Below, one piece after another: positions 18,758 to 27,776 of a stretch of DNA of 64,000 bases. Source of the DNA: JBOGVZ01 sp050692985 (GTDB taxonomy: Bacteria; Actinomycetota; UBA4738; CALAEC01). The stretch spans positions 11,165 to 75,164 of the forward strand of contig JBOGVZ010000034.1 of NCBI GenBank assembly GCA_050692985.1, given 5' to 3'. Under the pieces are notes generated by a model. It made no database searches. It was not told the origin of the DNA and saw only the letters and a program-made list of their open reading frames with translations. Position 1 is the stretch's first letter; the number at the start of each line of letters is the position of its first letter. The position numbers were made by a program, and so were the translations under genes.

Positions 18758-20437
18758 ATGAGGAAGACCAAGGACCTGGGAGACGTGCTGGTCGGCGAAG
18801 GTCTGATCAACCTTGAGCAGCTCGTGAAGGCGACCGAGGAGACCGAGCGGGCGGGCAGTTCGTTGGGCCGGGTGCTGGTGGACCTTGGATTCGTCAAGGA
18901 GCCCGAGCTGGTGGCCGCGCTGGCTCGGCAGGTGGGCCTGGAGTTCGTCGACCTCTCCGAGCAGTCCATCGATCCGTCTGCGGCCAGCCTGGTCTCCGAG
19001 CAGATGGCCCGACGCTACCGGGCCATGCCGATCGGCTTCGAGGAGGACCGGCTGGTGGTGGCCATGTCCGACCCCGCCAACGTCTTCGCCCTCGACGACA
19101 TCCGCACGATGACCGGCATGGACGTCAAGCCGGTGGTGGCCACCGCCGCCGACGTGGACGCGGCTATCCGCCGCTACGGCCGGTTCGAGGAATCCGTCGA
19201 GGACATCGCCTCCGAGGCCGCCACCAAGGCCAAGGAGGACCTGAACGAGCTCGACGATATGCCGGCCGCCGTGGAGGAGGCGCCCATCGTCCGGCTGGTC
19301 AACCTGCTGATCACCCAGGGTGTGGCCGACCGGGCCTCCGACATCCACATCGAACCCACCGAGGGCGACATCCGGATCCGCTACCGCATCGACGGGGTGC
19401 TCCACGAGGTGATGCGCTCACCGAAGAACATCCACAACGGGCTGATCTCTCGCCTCAAGGTGATGGCGGACATCAACATCGCCGAACGCCGGCTGCCCCA
19501 GGACGGACGGGTCGGGCTGGTGGTGGGCGGGAAGGCCGTGGACCTCCGGGTGGCCACGCTGCCCACGGTCCACGGGGAGAAGATGGTGATCCGGATCCTC
19601 GACAAGACCAGCGTCCTCCTCCACCTCGACGAGCTGGGCCTCCTGGAGGGGCCCTACCTCAGCTACGAGCAGGCCTTCCGCAGGCCCTACGGCACGATCC
19701 TGGCCACGGGGCCGACCGGCTCGGGCAAGTCCACGACCCTGTACGCCACCCTCAACATCATCAACACGCCCGACCGGAACATCATCACCGTCGAGGACCC
19801 GGTGGAGTACCGGATGGCCGGGATCAGCCAGATCCAGGTCCACCCCAAGGCCGGGCTGACGTTCTCCACCGCCCTGCGGTCGATCCTTCGCGCGGACCCC
19901 GACGTCGTCCTGATCGGTGAGATCCGCGACCGGGAGACCGCGCTGATCGCCATGGAGGCCGCCCTCACCGGCCACCTGGTCCTGTCGACCCTGCACACCA
20001 ACGACGCTGCATCGGCGGTGACCCGGCTGATCGAGATGCAGGTGGAGCCGTACCTGGTGGCCTCCGCGCTCGACTGCGTGGTGGCCCAGCGGCTGGCCCG
20101 GCGGCTGTGCGGGCGGTGCAAGGAGCCCTTCGAGCCGACCGAGGCCGAGCTGGTGACGGCCGGGTTCTCCGCCGAGATGATCGGCGAGATCGAGCAGCTG
20201 TACCGGCCCATGGGGTGTGCCCACTGCGGGCAGACCGGCTACCGGGGCCGCCTGGGGCTGTACGAGGTGATGCCGATCACCGAGGAGGTCGAGCGGCTGA
20301 CCGTGGAGAACCGCCCATCCGAGGAGATGGCCAGGCTCGCGGTGGAGCAGGGGATGGTCACCCTGATGGAGGACGGGCTGGAGAAGGCACGCATGGGACA
20401 GACGTCCCTCGAGGAGATCTTCCGGGTGGTGGCGTGA
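18758..20437 (+). CDS. pilB: Type IV pilus assembly ATPase
   Basis: 559-residue hexameric motor ATPase that drives pilus extension. The N-terminal T2SSE_N / MshEN region includes LGDVLVGEGLI and FVDLSEQSIDPSAASLV, a nucleotide- or c-di-GMP-binding fold in related proteins. The ATPase core has Walker A GPTGSGKSTT at about 318, the Asp box VLIGEIRDRETA, the His box and Walker B. A tetracysteine zinc site CGRCKEPF...CAHCG lies near the C terminus. GAGGGG lies 4 nt before ATG 18758. The stop shares a base with the pilT start (TGATG). Confidence 0.96.
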   Translation: MRKTKDLGDVLVGEGLINLEQLVKATEETERAGSSLGRVLVDLGFVKEPELVAALARQVGLEFVDLSEQSIDPSAASLVSEQMARRYRAMPIGFEEDRLVVAMSDPANVFALDDIRTMTGMDVKPVVATAADVDAAIRRYGRFEESVEDIASEAATKAKEDLNELDDMPAAVEEAPIVRLVNLLITQGVADRASDIHIEPTEGDIRIRYRIDGVLHEVMRSPKNIHNGLISRLKVMADINIAERRLPQDGRVGLVVGGKAVDLRVATLPTVHGEKMVIRILDKTSVLLHLDELGLLEGPYLSYEQAFRRPYGTILATGPTGSGKSTTLYATLNIINTPDRNIITVEDPVEYRMAGISQIQVHPKAGLTFSTALRSILRADPDVVLIGEIRDRETALIAMEAALTGHLVLSTLHTNDAASAVTRLIEMQVEPYLVASALDCVVAQRLARRLCGRCKEPFEPTEAELVTAGFSAEMIGEIEQLYRPMGCAHCGQTGYRGRLGLYEVMPITEEVERLTVENRPSEEMARLAVEQGMVTLMEDGLEKARMGQTSLEEIFRVVA

Positions 20438-21540
20438 TGGACATGGCAGTAGAGACCGACGTCAGCATCGCCGAGTTCCTGCAGACGGTGGTGGATCGGA
20501 AGGCCAGCGACCTCCACATCACCGCGGGATCGTCCCCGGTGATCAGGGTGAACGGCGCGCTCCGTCGGCTCGAGGACTTCCCGGCGCTGACGCCGGACCA
20601 CCTCCAGCGCCTGGTGTACTCGATCCTCACCCAGAAGCAGCGGGAGCGCCTGGAGCAGGAGCTCGAGCTCGACATCTCCTACGCCCTCCCGGGCCAGGCC
20701 CGGTTCCGCGTCAACGTCTACTTCCAGCGGGAGTCCCTGGGCGCGGCCTTCCGGCTGATCCCGGACGAGATCAAGTCGATCGAGCAGCTGCGGCTGCCGC
20801 TCCAGGTCGAGCAGTTCGCCCGGATCCCCCGCGGGCTGGTGCTGGTCACCGGGCCCACCGGCTCGGGGAAGTCGACCACCCTGGCGGCCCTGGTGGACGT
20901 GGTCAACCGGGAGCAGGACCTGCACATCATGACCGTGGAGGATCCCATCGAGTTCCTCCACCACCACAAGCGCTGCATCGTCAACCAGCGGGAGGTCGGC
21001 TCGGACACCCTGTCGTTCGCATCCGCGCTGAAGCACGTCCTGCGCCAGGACCCCGACGTGATCCTGGTCGGCGAGATGCGGGACCTGGAGACGATCTCCA
21101 CGGCCCTGACCGCCGCCGAGACCGGGCACCTGGTGTTCGCCACCCTTCACACCCAGGACGCCCCCCAGACGATGGACCGGATCATCGACGTGTTCCCGTC
21201 CTTCCAGCAGCAGCAGATCCGGGTCCAGCTGGCCGCCACGATCCAGGGCGTGCTCACCCAGCAGCTCCTGCCCACGGCCGACGGGACCGGGCGGGTGGTG
21301 GCCGCGGAGGTCCTGACGGCCACGCCGGCGGTGAGGAACCTGGTGCGAGAGGCCAAGATCCATCAGATCTACTCCGCCATGCAGGCGGGGGCGAAGCACG
21401 GCATGCAGACCATGGACCAGTCCCTGGTCACCCTGGTCAGGACGGGTGCCATCACCTACGACACCGCCGCCGCCTCGTGCCACGACGTGTCGGAGCTACG
21501 GCGGATGCTGGGTCGGGAAGGGGCGGCGGCTGGTGGCTGA
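20437..21540 (+). CDS. pilT: Type IV pilus retraction ATPase
   Basis: 367-residue PilT motor for pilus disassembly and twitching. The N-terminal PAS-like part has KASDLHITAGSSPVIRVNG. Walker A GPTGSGKSTT is at about 138, the Asp box MTVEDPIEF, Walker B VILVGEMRDLETI and the His box HLVFATLHTQDAPQT. It lacks the tetracysteine motif of PilB, as expected. ATG 20437 overlaps the pilB stop; longer upstream reading is out-of-frame pilB. A retraction ATPase beside pilB and pilC indicates dynamic pili. Confidence 0.95.
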   Translation: MDMAVETDVSIAEFLQTVVDRKASDLHITAGSSPVIRVNGALRRLEDFPALTPDHLQRLVYSILTQKQRERLEQELELDISYALPGQARFRVNVYFQRESLGAAFRLIPDEIKSIEQLRLPLQVEQFARIPRGLVLVTGPTGSGKSTTLAALVDVVNREQDLHIMTVEDPIEFLHHHKRCIVNQREVGSDTLSFASALKHVLRQDPDVILVGEMRDLETISTALTAAETGHLVFATLHTQDAPQTMDRIIDVFPSFQQQQIRVQLAATIQGVLTQQLLPTADGTGRVVAAEVLTATPAVRNLVREAKIHQIYSAMQAGAKHGMQTMDQSLVTLVRTGAITYDTAAASCHDVSELRRMLGREGAAAGG

Positions 21541-22741
21541 GACCTACAGCTACCGGGTGCGAGACCGCAGCGGCTCGCTCATCACCGGCGAGCTGGTGGC
21601 CGACAGCCAGCAGCGGGTGCTCGAGCGCCTCCGGGAGATGAGCTTCATCCCGCTGGAGGTGAAGGCCAAGAACAAGGGCCTCCAGCGGGAGTTCTCGTTC
21701 CGGAAGAAGGTCAAGCTCAAAGACCTGGCGGTGTTCTCCCGGCAGTTCGCCACGATGGTGAACTCCGGCCTGCCGCTGCTCCGGACGCTGTCCATCCTCG
21801 AGGACCAGACCCCCAGCAGGCTGCTGGGGAAGGTCCTGAGCGAGATCCGGCTGGACGTCGAGCAGGGGACCGCCCTGTCGTCGGCCATGGCCAAGCACCC
21901 GAAGGCGTTCAACAATCTCTTCGTGTCGATGTGCCGGGCGGGGGAGACCTCGGGGACCCTGGACTCCGTGCTCCTGCGCCTGGCCGACACGCTGGAGAAG
22001 GAGGTGTCGCTCCGGCGAAAGATCAAGTCCGCCATGACCTACCCGATCGTGGTGTTCGTGCTGGTGCTCATCATCCTCACCGTGATGCTGGTATTCGTGG
22101 TCCCCACCTTCAAGGACCTGTACCAGCAGCTCGGGGGGGTCCTTCCGCTTCCCACCCGATTGCTGGTGGCGGTATCGGACGTGGTCCGCGGCGGGTTCCT
22201 GTTCGTGGCCGGCGGGGCCGCCCTGGCGATCTTCCTGTTCCGCCGGTGGATCAAGACCGACACGGGCCGCGAGGCCTTCGACCGGTTCAAGCTCAAGATC
22301 CCCATCTTCGGGGGGCTGTTCCACAAGACCGCCCTGTCGAGGTTCGCCCGCACCCTGGGCGTGCTGAGCCGATCGGGGGTGCCGATCCTCCAGGCCCTGG
22401 ACATCGTGGCGGACACGGTGAACAACAAGGTGGTGGCAAACGCGGTGCTGGACATCCAGGCCAGCGTGAAGTCCGGGGAGAGCCTGTCGCATCCCCTGGA
22501 GCGGCACAAGGTGTTCCCTCCCATGGTGGTGCAGATGATGTCGGTGGGGGAGGAGACCGGGGCCCTGGATGCCATGCTGGAGAAGGTCTCCGACTTCTAC
22601 GACGACGAGATCGCCGCCACCGTAGAGTCGCTGACCTCGCTGATCGAGCCCGTCCTGATCGCCGTGGTCGGCGGCACCGTGGGCGCCATCGTCATCGCCC
22701 TGTACCTCCCCACGTTCAAGATCTTCGAGCTCATCAAGTAG
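21533..22741 (+). CDS. pilC: Type IV pilus inner-membrane platform protein
   Basis: 402-residue GspF/PilC platform. It has two T2SSF domains, each ending in hydrophobic segments; three membrane segments are visible, at about 185-210, 230-250 and 375-398. Family residues include FSRQFATMVNSGLPLLRTL and, in the second domain, LSRFARTLGVLSRSGVPILQ and SVGEETGALDAMLEKV. The start is taken as GTG 21533, 8 nt inside the end of pilT and after GGAAGGGG. It anchors the PilB/PilT motors. Confidence 0.94.
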   Translation: MAETYSYRVRDRSGSLITGELVADSQQRVLERLREMSFIPLEVKAKNKGLQREFSFRKKVKLKDLAVFSRQFATMVNSGLPLLRTLSILEDQTPSRLLGKVLSEIRLDVEQGTALSSAMAKHPKAFNNLFVSMCRAGETSGTLDSVLLRLADTLEKEVSLRRKIKSAMTYPIVVFVLVLIILTVMLVFVVPTFKDLYQQLGGVLPLPTRLLVAVSDVVRGGFLFVAGGAALAIFLFRRWIKTDTGREAFDRFKLKIPIFGGLFHKTALSRFARTLGVLSRSGVPILQALDIVADTVNNKVVANAVLDIQASVKSGESLSHPLERHKVFPPMVVQMMSVGEETGALDAMLEKVSDFYDDEIAATVESLTSLIEPVLIAVVGGTVGAIVIALYLPTFKIFELIK

Positions 22742-22759
22742 TCCGGAGGATTTCCGGAC
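22741..22759 (+). promoter_or_regulatory. Perfect hairpin between pilC and the major pilin gene
   Basis: GTCCGGA and TCCGGAC form a 7-bp stem with a 5-nt loop, starting at the last base of pilC. There is no T-run. It could be a processing or partial termination point that raises pilin mRNA over the motor genes. Confidence 0.45.
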
Positions 22760-22838
22760 TCAGGGGCTCAAGCCAACGGTTCGTTGCGCCGATATCCCAG
22801 CCGACAGACATCCAGCGACCCGGAAGGGGGTGCACAGA

Positions 22839-23306
22839 ATGCTGGAGCTGATTCGCAAGAGGATGCGGGACGACCGTGGATTCACGCTCATCGAACTCAT
22901 GGTGGTCGTCCTGATCATCGCGATCCTGATCGCCATCGCCATCCCGACCTTCCTCGGCCTGCGGGCCCGGGCACAGGACCGGGCGGCCCAGTCGAATCTT
23001 CGGAACGGCCTCACCACGGCCAAGGCCTTCTACACGGACGGTGAGACCTACACCGGGTTCACCGCGGCGTCTGGTGCGCCACAGGCCATCGAGCCCTCGC
23101 TGACGTGGGTGGACGGTGTTCCGGCCAACGTCGGCGAGGTGGGCATCGCACCACCGGCCGACCAGCAGGTCATGATGCGGGCCGTGAGTGCGTCCGGCGA
23201 GTCGTTCTGTATCGCAGACTCATCGCAGGGTCCGGGAACCGTGCGCGGCATCGGGGTCCCACTAACACAGGACTTCGCCGGGTGTGACGCGCTAGAGGAC
23301 TGGTAA
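22839..23306 (+). CDS. pilA: Major type IV prepilin
   Basis: 155-residue class III-signal prepilin. A short basic leader MLELIRKRMRDDRG is cleaved before FTLIELMVVVLIIAILIAIA, with the conserved Glu at position 5 of the mature protein. The globular part ends with two cysteines (FCIADSS... and AGCDALEDW) enclosing a D-region-like loop, as in classical pilins. ATG 22839 has GGAAGGGGG upstream; GTG 22830 lies inside that ribosome site. The gene is followed by a strong terminator, as expected for an abundant subunit. Confidence 0.93.
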   Translation: MLELIRKRMRDDRGFTLIELMVVVLIIAILIAIAIPTFLGLRARAQDRAAQSNLRNGLTTAKAFYTDGETYTGFTAASGAPQAIEPSLTWVDGVPANVGEVGIAPPADQQVMMRAVSASGESFCIADSSQGPGTVRGIGVPLTQDFAGCDALEDW

Positions 23307-23326
23307 GCCGACCAAGGCACCATCGT

Positions 23327-23365
23327 GGAAGGGGCGGTCTGCGGACCGCCCCTTCCGCTTCATTC
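23327..23365 (+). terminator. Intrinsic terminator after pilA
   Basis: A perfect 13-bp GC-rich stem (23327-23339 with 23344-23356), tetraloop TGCG, followed by GCTTCATT. It is the strongest hairpin in the pilus region. Confidence 0.8.
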
Positions 23366-23432
23366 GGCTCCCCCTGCGACCTGAAGGCCGCTCCCCAGAC
23401 AAGGCCACGGCCCGCCTCTTCACGCGAGAGCA

Positions 23433-23467
23433 CTGTAGGTGAGCCCCATGGCGGCCGATACCTACAG
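23433..23467 (+). promoter_or_regulatory. Hairpin in the leader of the first minor prepilin
   Basis: CTGTAGGT (23433-23440) pairs perfectly with ACCTACAG (23460-23467). The 3' arm runs into the AGGGGAC ribosome site of the gene at 23479, so opening the stem could control translation. Confidence 0.4.
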
Positions 23468-23478
23468 GGGACTCCCAC

Positions 23479-24018
23479 ATGGATGACGCGTGCACGCTTC
23501 GGATGCTCCGCCGGCGACTGGCCGGCCAGCGAGGCATGAGCCTCATCGAGCTGATGGTCGTCCTGTCCGTGGTTGGGGTCCTCATCGGGATCGCCGCGCC
23601 CACCATCTCCACACACGTGGCCCTCCAGGAGCTCCGGGGGGGCGCCCGGGAGGTGGTGGAGGTGCTGCGCAACGCCAGGGACTCCGCCATGAACGAGGGG
23701 ACCCCCCGATACGTGCTGTTCATCCCTCCCCGGAGCTACCGGGTGTACCGGTTCACCGGCGGGCAGTGGGCGGCCATCACCAACCAGGTGCCCCTGGGAG
23801 AGTCCGTGAGCTTCGCCGCGGTGACGTTCCCCCAGCTGGACCACGTTCCGGTCACCGGCGCCACGGTCCCCCTGGGGGCCGCGTACTTCGACACCAGGGG
23901 ACGGTACCCGTTCGAGCAGGGAGCCCCGGCGTCCCACTCGATCACCCTGGCGGGTGGTTCGGGACGGGAGATCGTGCTGAACCTGTTCCGGCAGACCGGC
24001 ACGGTGACGGGCCTATGA
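23479..24018 (+). CDS. Minor prepilin, FimT/GspH-like
   Basis: 179 residues. After a basic leader ending QRG, the mature protein begins MSLIELMVVLSVVGVLIGIAA, a type III signal with Glu5. The GspH/FimT-like body has LRNARDSAMNEGTPRYVLF and strand-rich repeats. Met instead of Phe at mature position 1 is accepted by prepilin peptidases. It is first in a set of four minor prepilins whose order (FimT, PilV-, PilW-, PilX-like) matches the pilus-initiating cluster of other bacteria. The stop overlaps the next ATG by ATGA. Confidence 0.88.
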   Translation: MDDACTLRMLRRRLAGQRGMSLIELMVVLSVVGVLIGIAAPTISTHVALQELRGGAREVVEVLRNARDSAMNEGTPRYVLFIPPRSYRVYRFTGGQWAAITNQVPLGESVSFAAVTFPQLDHVPVTGATVPLGAAYFDTRGRYPFEQGAPASHSITLAGGSGREIVLNLFRQTGTVTGL

Positions 24019-25748
24019 GCCGCCGGGACCAGCGAGGGTTCACCCTGATCGAGCTGGTGGTGTCCCTGGGCCTGTTCGCCGTGGCCATGGTGAGCATGTC
24101 CCTGCTGTTCGACCGGGCCGTGTCCGCCACCGGCCGGGCCCGGTTCGACCAGGTGGCCAAGACCCTGGCCCAGGAGAAGCTGGAGGAGATCCGCAGCCTG
24201 CCGTACCACGTCCCCCACCGGGAGGACACCGCCGACGTGGACCTGCTGGACCGGTACTTCCTCGACGCCGACGGGAGCCCCGACGTCACCCCCACTGGGG
24301 CCACCGGCACCTACGACGGAACCACCGGGGTGTGGTCCTACACCTCCACGGAGACCATCGACCGGCCCACCGGGCCGGCGTTCTCCCGCACGGTGGTGGT
24401 GCAGTTCGTGCGCATCACCCGGGCGGGGCAGATCGTGGTCCAGGCCCCCCCGGCCGGCTACGACAGCGACGACCCCAGCCTGGACCAGCCGCCGGGGGAC
24501 TCGGTGAAGGTGGTGGTGACGGCGGGGTGGACCTCGCCCACGGGGCCCCGCTCCGCCACCCTGGACACGATCATCACCGGGTTCCGAGGGGGGGAGCCCA
24601 GCGTGGAGGCCTCCGGCTCGGTGATCGGGGCCCTGGTGTCGGGGGTCACCTTCCAGGACGGTGACGTGAACGGCGTGTCCGCGGACCTGCGGGCCACGGT
24701 GGCCGAGGCGTCCGTGGCGTTCCGGGAGGTGGCCAGCGCCTCCGCCCAGGCCTCCGCCGACTCCGTGGACGTGGTGGAACGGCATCCGGACACCAACGTG
24801 AACATCCAGGCCGAGCTCCCCACCGACGGCGAGTCCTCGGCCACGGCGCCGAACTCCACCACGGGGACGTCCCAGTCCACGTCGGCGTCCGTGCAGGCGG
24901 GGGCCATGGACTCGGTGGGGTTGCCGGAGGCCACGATCGCCCTGTGGGGCCCGGCCGACCCGGCCGCGGCCACCGATGCCCGGGTCTCCGCGCTCCACAC
25001 CCAGAACCCCGAGAGCCGGGCCCAGGCCACCGCCACGGAGTTCGTGCTGAACGCCAGGGACCTCCTCCAGCCCACCCCGAACAAGGCGATCGAGCTGGCC
25101 AACGTGACCGGGGTCGTGGAGCAGGGCTCGACCACGATCGAGAGCTCGGTGGTCTCGTCGGTGGACATCACGCCGACGCTGGTGCTCCCCGGGGCGGCCA
25201 TCTGGGCGGCCCCCCAGTTCGAGTCCAACCCCCTGTTCCAGGGGGTGGTGACCATCGAGTCGATGCACGTCGAGGTGCGGAGCGAGGCCGGGGCCACGTC
25301 GTCGGACACCTCCGTGGTGTGGGAGGTGCGGAACCTGCACGTGTGGGACCCGGACGTGGCTCCGGACGGTGGGTACACCGGCCCGTACACGTTCGGCTTC
25401 GACAGCGGGTGCGGGGGGTGGGTGGACGACCCGGGCCTGTGCGGGCCCCTGCGCACCGACGGCAAGGACGACTTCGAGAACCCCAACCCGGTGCTGATCC
25501 CCCAGGCCTACGTGGGCACCGACGCCCAGGGGAACCCGGCCACCTCGCTGCAGATCGTGGTGGGGGTGACGGTGCGGGGCTCCTCGGCCGACGCCTCCAC
25601 CGGCGTGTCCGCGGCCACCGCGGCGCAGAAGAACATCCTGGCCATCTCCACCAGGGACGACATCACCGGAGCGGCCGCCCTGGAGCCCATGCTGGTGGGC
25701 CTGGGCGACGCCACCACGAGCGTGTCCTTCGTGAGCCATGAGCACTAG
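24015..25748 (+). CDS. Large minor prepilin in PilV position (577 aa)
   Basis: The leader MSRRDQRG is followed by FTLIELVVSLGLFAVAMVSM, a classical prepilin cleavage site with Glu5. After an N-terminal pilin-like part (LAQEKLEEIRSLPYHV), the chain continues for more than 400 residues rich in Ala, Ser, Thr, Val and Asp. This includes a low-complexity segment of Ser/Thr/Ala around residues 255-310 and two cysteines near residue 465. PilV-type prepilins are usually 150-250 residues, so this is an unusually large one. It may display a beta-rich domain at the pilus tip. The ATG overlaps the preceding stop. Confidence 0.85.
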   Translation: MSRRDQRGFTLIELVVSLGLFAVAMVSMSLLFDRAVSATGRARFDQVAKTLAQEKLEEIRSLPYHVPHREDTADVDLLDRYFLDADGSPDVTPTGATGTYDGTTGVWSYTSTETIDRPTGPAFSRTVVVQFVRITRAGQIVVQAPPAGYDSDDPSLDQPPGDSVKVVVTAGWTSPTGPRSATLDTIITGFRGGEPSVEASGSVIGALVSGVTFQDGDVNGVSADLRATVAEASVAFREVASASAQASADSVDVVERHPDTNVNIQAELPTDGESSATAPNSTTGTSQSTSASVQAGAMDSVGLPEATIALWGPADPAAATDARVSALHTQNPESRAQATATEFVLNARDLLQPTPNKAIELANVTGVVEQGSTTIESSVVSSVDITPTLVLPGAAIWAAPQFESNPLFQGVVTIESMHVEVRSEAGATSSDTSVVWEVRNLHVWDPDVAPDGGYTGPYTFGFDSGCGGWVDDPGLCGPLRTDGKDDFENPNPVLIPQAYVGTDAQGNPATSLQIVVGVTVRGSSADASTGVSAATAAQKNILAISTRDDITGAAALEPMLVGLGDATTSVSFVSHEH

Positions 25749-26355
25749 GGACGAGGGGGGGTACACGTTGATCGAGCTCAGCGTGGTCATGTCGGTGTTC
25801 GTGATCTTCATGGCCATGGCCTCGCCGTTCATGTTCGGCCAGCTCCGGTCGGCCGTTCGCACGGAGGACCGCGTGGACATCCAGCAGGAGGCCAGGGCGG
25901 CCCTGCGGCTGATGGTCCGTGAGCTCCGGCAGGCCGAGGAGCTGTACAACACGACCGCCAAGCCCAGCGGCCAGGACAGGCTCTCGTTCGGGGTGGACCT
26001 GAACGGAGACGGCCAGCTCAACTCGTACACGGCCACGAGCCTGCCCCTCGAGCAGGTCACGTACTACGTCTCCGGCGGGACCCTGTTCCGGGGCAGGGAG
26101 CTGGGTCAGGGCCAGCCGCTGGCCGCGGGGGTCACCGGCCTGGCGTTCACGATCTTCGGCTCGAACCCCGCCCTGGACACGAACGGCGACGGCGTGGTGA
26201 CCGAGGACGAGCTGGACCTGAACGGGAACGGCAGCTGGGACCCCCAGGAGCTCCCCAACGTGACCCGGGTGGAGGTCGCGGTGACCGTGGAGCACGGGGA
26301 CGCCCGGCAGACCTACACCGCGCAGGCCTTCCTCCGGAACAGGACGTACGGATGA
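25738..26355 (+). CDS. Minor prepilin, PilW-like, with calcium-loop motifs
   Basis: 205 residues with a short leader MSTRDEGG cleaved before YTLIELSVVMSVFVIFMAMA. PilW/PulJ-like features are RLMVRELRQAEEL and a strand-rich body. Two acidic loops, DLNGDGQLN and DTNGDGVVTEDELDLNGNG, follow the Dx[DN]xDG pattern of EF-hand or dockerin calcium loops. Calcium stabilises several pseudopilins, so a structural calcium is plausible here. The gene starts 11 nt inside the end of the large prepilin gene and overlaps the next by ATGA. Confidence 0.85.
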   Translation: MSTRDEGGYTLIELSVVMSVFVIFMAMASPFMFGQLRSAVRTEDRVDIQQEARAALRLMVRELRQAEELYNTTAKPSGQDRLSFGVDLNGDGQLNSYTATSLPLEQVTYYVSGGTLFRGRELGQGQPLAAGVTGLAFTIFGSNPALDTNGDGVVTEDELDLNGNGSWDPQELPNVTRVEVAVTVEHGDARQTYTAQAFLRNRTYG

Positions 26356-27758
26356 TCCGGCTGGGGGAGCAGCGGGGGGTGGCGGCGCTCACGGTGCTGC
26401 TGATCACGGCCGTGCTGGCCGTGGCCGGGGCGGTGGTGGCGTTCGCCGCCGTGGCGGAGCTGGAGATCGGCGCCCGGGACCGCCGGGCCGAGGAGGCGTT
26501 CACCGCCGCCGAGGCGGGCCTGGACCAGGCCGCCGCCCACTTCCTGCGCCAGCCCACGTGGGCGACGCCCCAGACCGCCGAATGCCACAACAACCCGCTG
26601 GTCGAGGACGCCGTGGAGTACCGGGACCCGTCGACGACGGCCGTGTGCGGGGTCCGCATCACATCCCCCACCAACGGCCGGTTCGACGTGGTCGGTGGCG
26701 GGAAGCCGTTCGTCGAGTACACGGTGGTGTCGAGGGCCACCGACGCCACCGGGGTCTCCCGAACCATGGCCGGTGGATTCCGGATCGAGTCGCTGGACAT
26801 CCCGTTCGGGATGTTCGTCAACGGGAGCGTGGACCTCAACGGGACCGCCACCCTGACCCGCCTGAGCCTGCTGGTCAACGGGACGGTCACCTCCCGCAAC
26901 AACCTGTCCACGGACGCGGACGGCAACGGGGAGTTCGACGACCCGGACCTAGGGTGGGACTTCCACAAGGAGTTCATCCAGTCGGACCCCCCACCCGCCA
27001 TGTGCACAGACATCTCGACGGGCCAGCAGGTGGGCTGCACCGGCGTCTTCTCGAACTTCCAGATCTTCTCCAAGAACCAGGAGCGGAACAGCGACGAGAT
27101 CCACGTCAACTCGCCCGACCCGTCCGCCTCGGACTTCCCCACGGACCGCGACAGCCACCAGACCCTGGTCGTGAACGAGGAGCCCCAGGCCGTGGTGAAC
27201 ATCCCCATCGACGACATCCTGGAGCCGATGCAGTCCCTGAAGCAGCTGGCACAGGAGCAGAGCCTGTTCCTGGACTACCGGAACGGCACGAACGAGACGA
27301 TCCAGCTCCAGCCCGGCGACCTGGGGACCGCCACGCGGGAGTTCGAGAAGAACGTCGTGGTGTACATCGACGCCGACGCCGGAGACACGTTCTCCTGGAA
27401 GGTCAGTCTCATCCCCGGCAGCACCGCATCGGACATCAGGTACACGAACGACGCGGGGGAGCGGGTGGGGTCGCTGTCCGGGGTGATCGTGGTCCGGGGC
27501 GGGAGCCTCCGGCTGGAGGCGAACGTGTCGTGGTCGGGGGCCCTGTTCGTCCCGGAGGGCACGGTCCGGTTGCTGGGTGGGTCGAGCTGCACCTGCACGA
27601 TCTACGCCCAGGGCTTCTCCTCGCAGGGGGGGAACTCACTGATCCAGCTCACGCCGGAGTGGTTCGAACGGCTGCCCGGCGGGCTGGTGTCGATCACCCG
27701 CACCTCCTTCCAGGAGTGCGAGCCGTTCCAGGCATCCGCCGTCTGCCCGGAGGGTTGA
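26352..27758 (+). CDS. PilX-like pilus assembly protein
   Basis: 468 residues. The N terminus EQRGVAALTVLLITAVLAVAGAVVAF is a PilX_N-type hydrophobic segment that lacks Glu5, as in PilX/GspK proteins. It is followed by FTAAEAGLDQAAAHFL, typical of that family. The body is strand-rich, with an acidic DADGNGEFDDPDLG loop like those in the PilW-like protein, and a Cys pair CTC near residue 413. It closes the four-gene minor prepilin set. Its size is larger than Neisseria PilX (about 160). Confidence 0.82.
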   Translation: MIRLGEQRGVAALTVLLITAVLAVAGAVVAFAAVAELEIGARDRRAEEAFTAAEAGLDQAAAHFLRQPTWATPQTAECHNNPLVEDAVEYRDPSTTAVCGVRITSPTNGRFDVVGGGKPFVEYTVVSRATDATGVSRTMAGGFRIESLDIPFGMFVNGSVDLNGTATLTRLSLLVNGTVTSRNNLSTDADGNGEFDDPDLGWDFHKEFIQSDPPPAMCTDISTGQQVGCTGVFSNFQIFSKNQERNSDEIHVNSPDPSASDFPTDRDSHQTLVVNEEPQAVVNIPIDDILEPMQSLKQLAQEQSLFLDYRNGTNETIQLQPGDLGTATREFEKNVVVYIDADAGDTFSWKVSLIPGSTASDIRYTNDAGERVGSLSGVIVVRGGSLRLEANVSWSGALFVPEGTVRLLGGSSCTCTIYAQGFSSQGGNSLIQLTPEWFERLPGGLVSITRTSFQECEPFQASAVCPEG

Positions 27759-27763
27759 GCCGG

Positions 27764-27769
27764 TAGCAT
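27764..27769 (+). promoter_or_regulatory. -10 box, leaderless promoter of pilD
   Basis: TAGCAT, 7-nt spacer CACGGCC, then GTG 27777. Confidence 0.45.
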
Positions 27770-27776
27770 CACGGCC

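Noticed and set aside
22742..22838. Cyclic di-GMP riboswitch upstream of pilA
   Set aside because: The conserved GEMM sequence elements are not present; only a simple 7-bp hairpin is seen.
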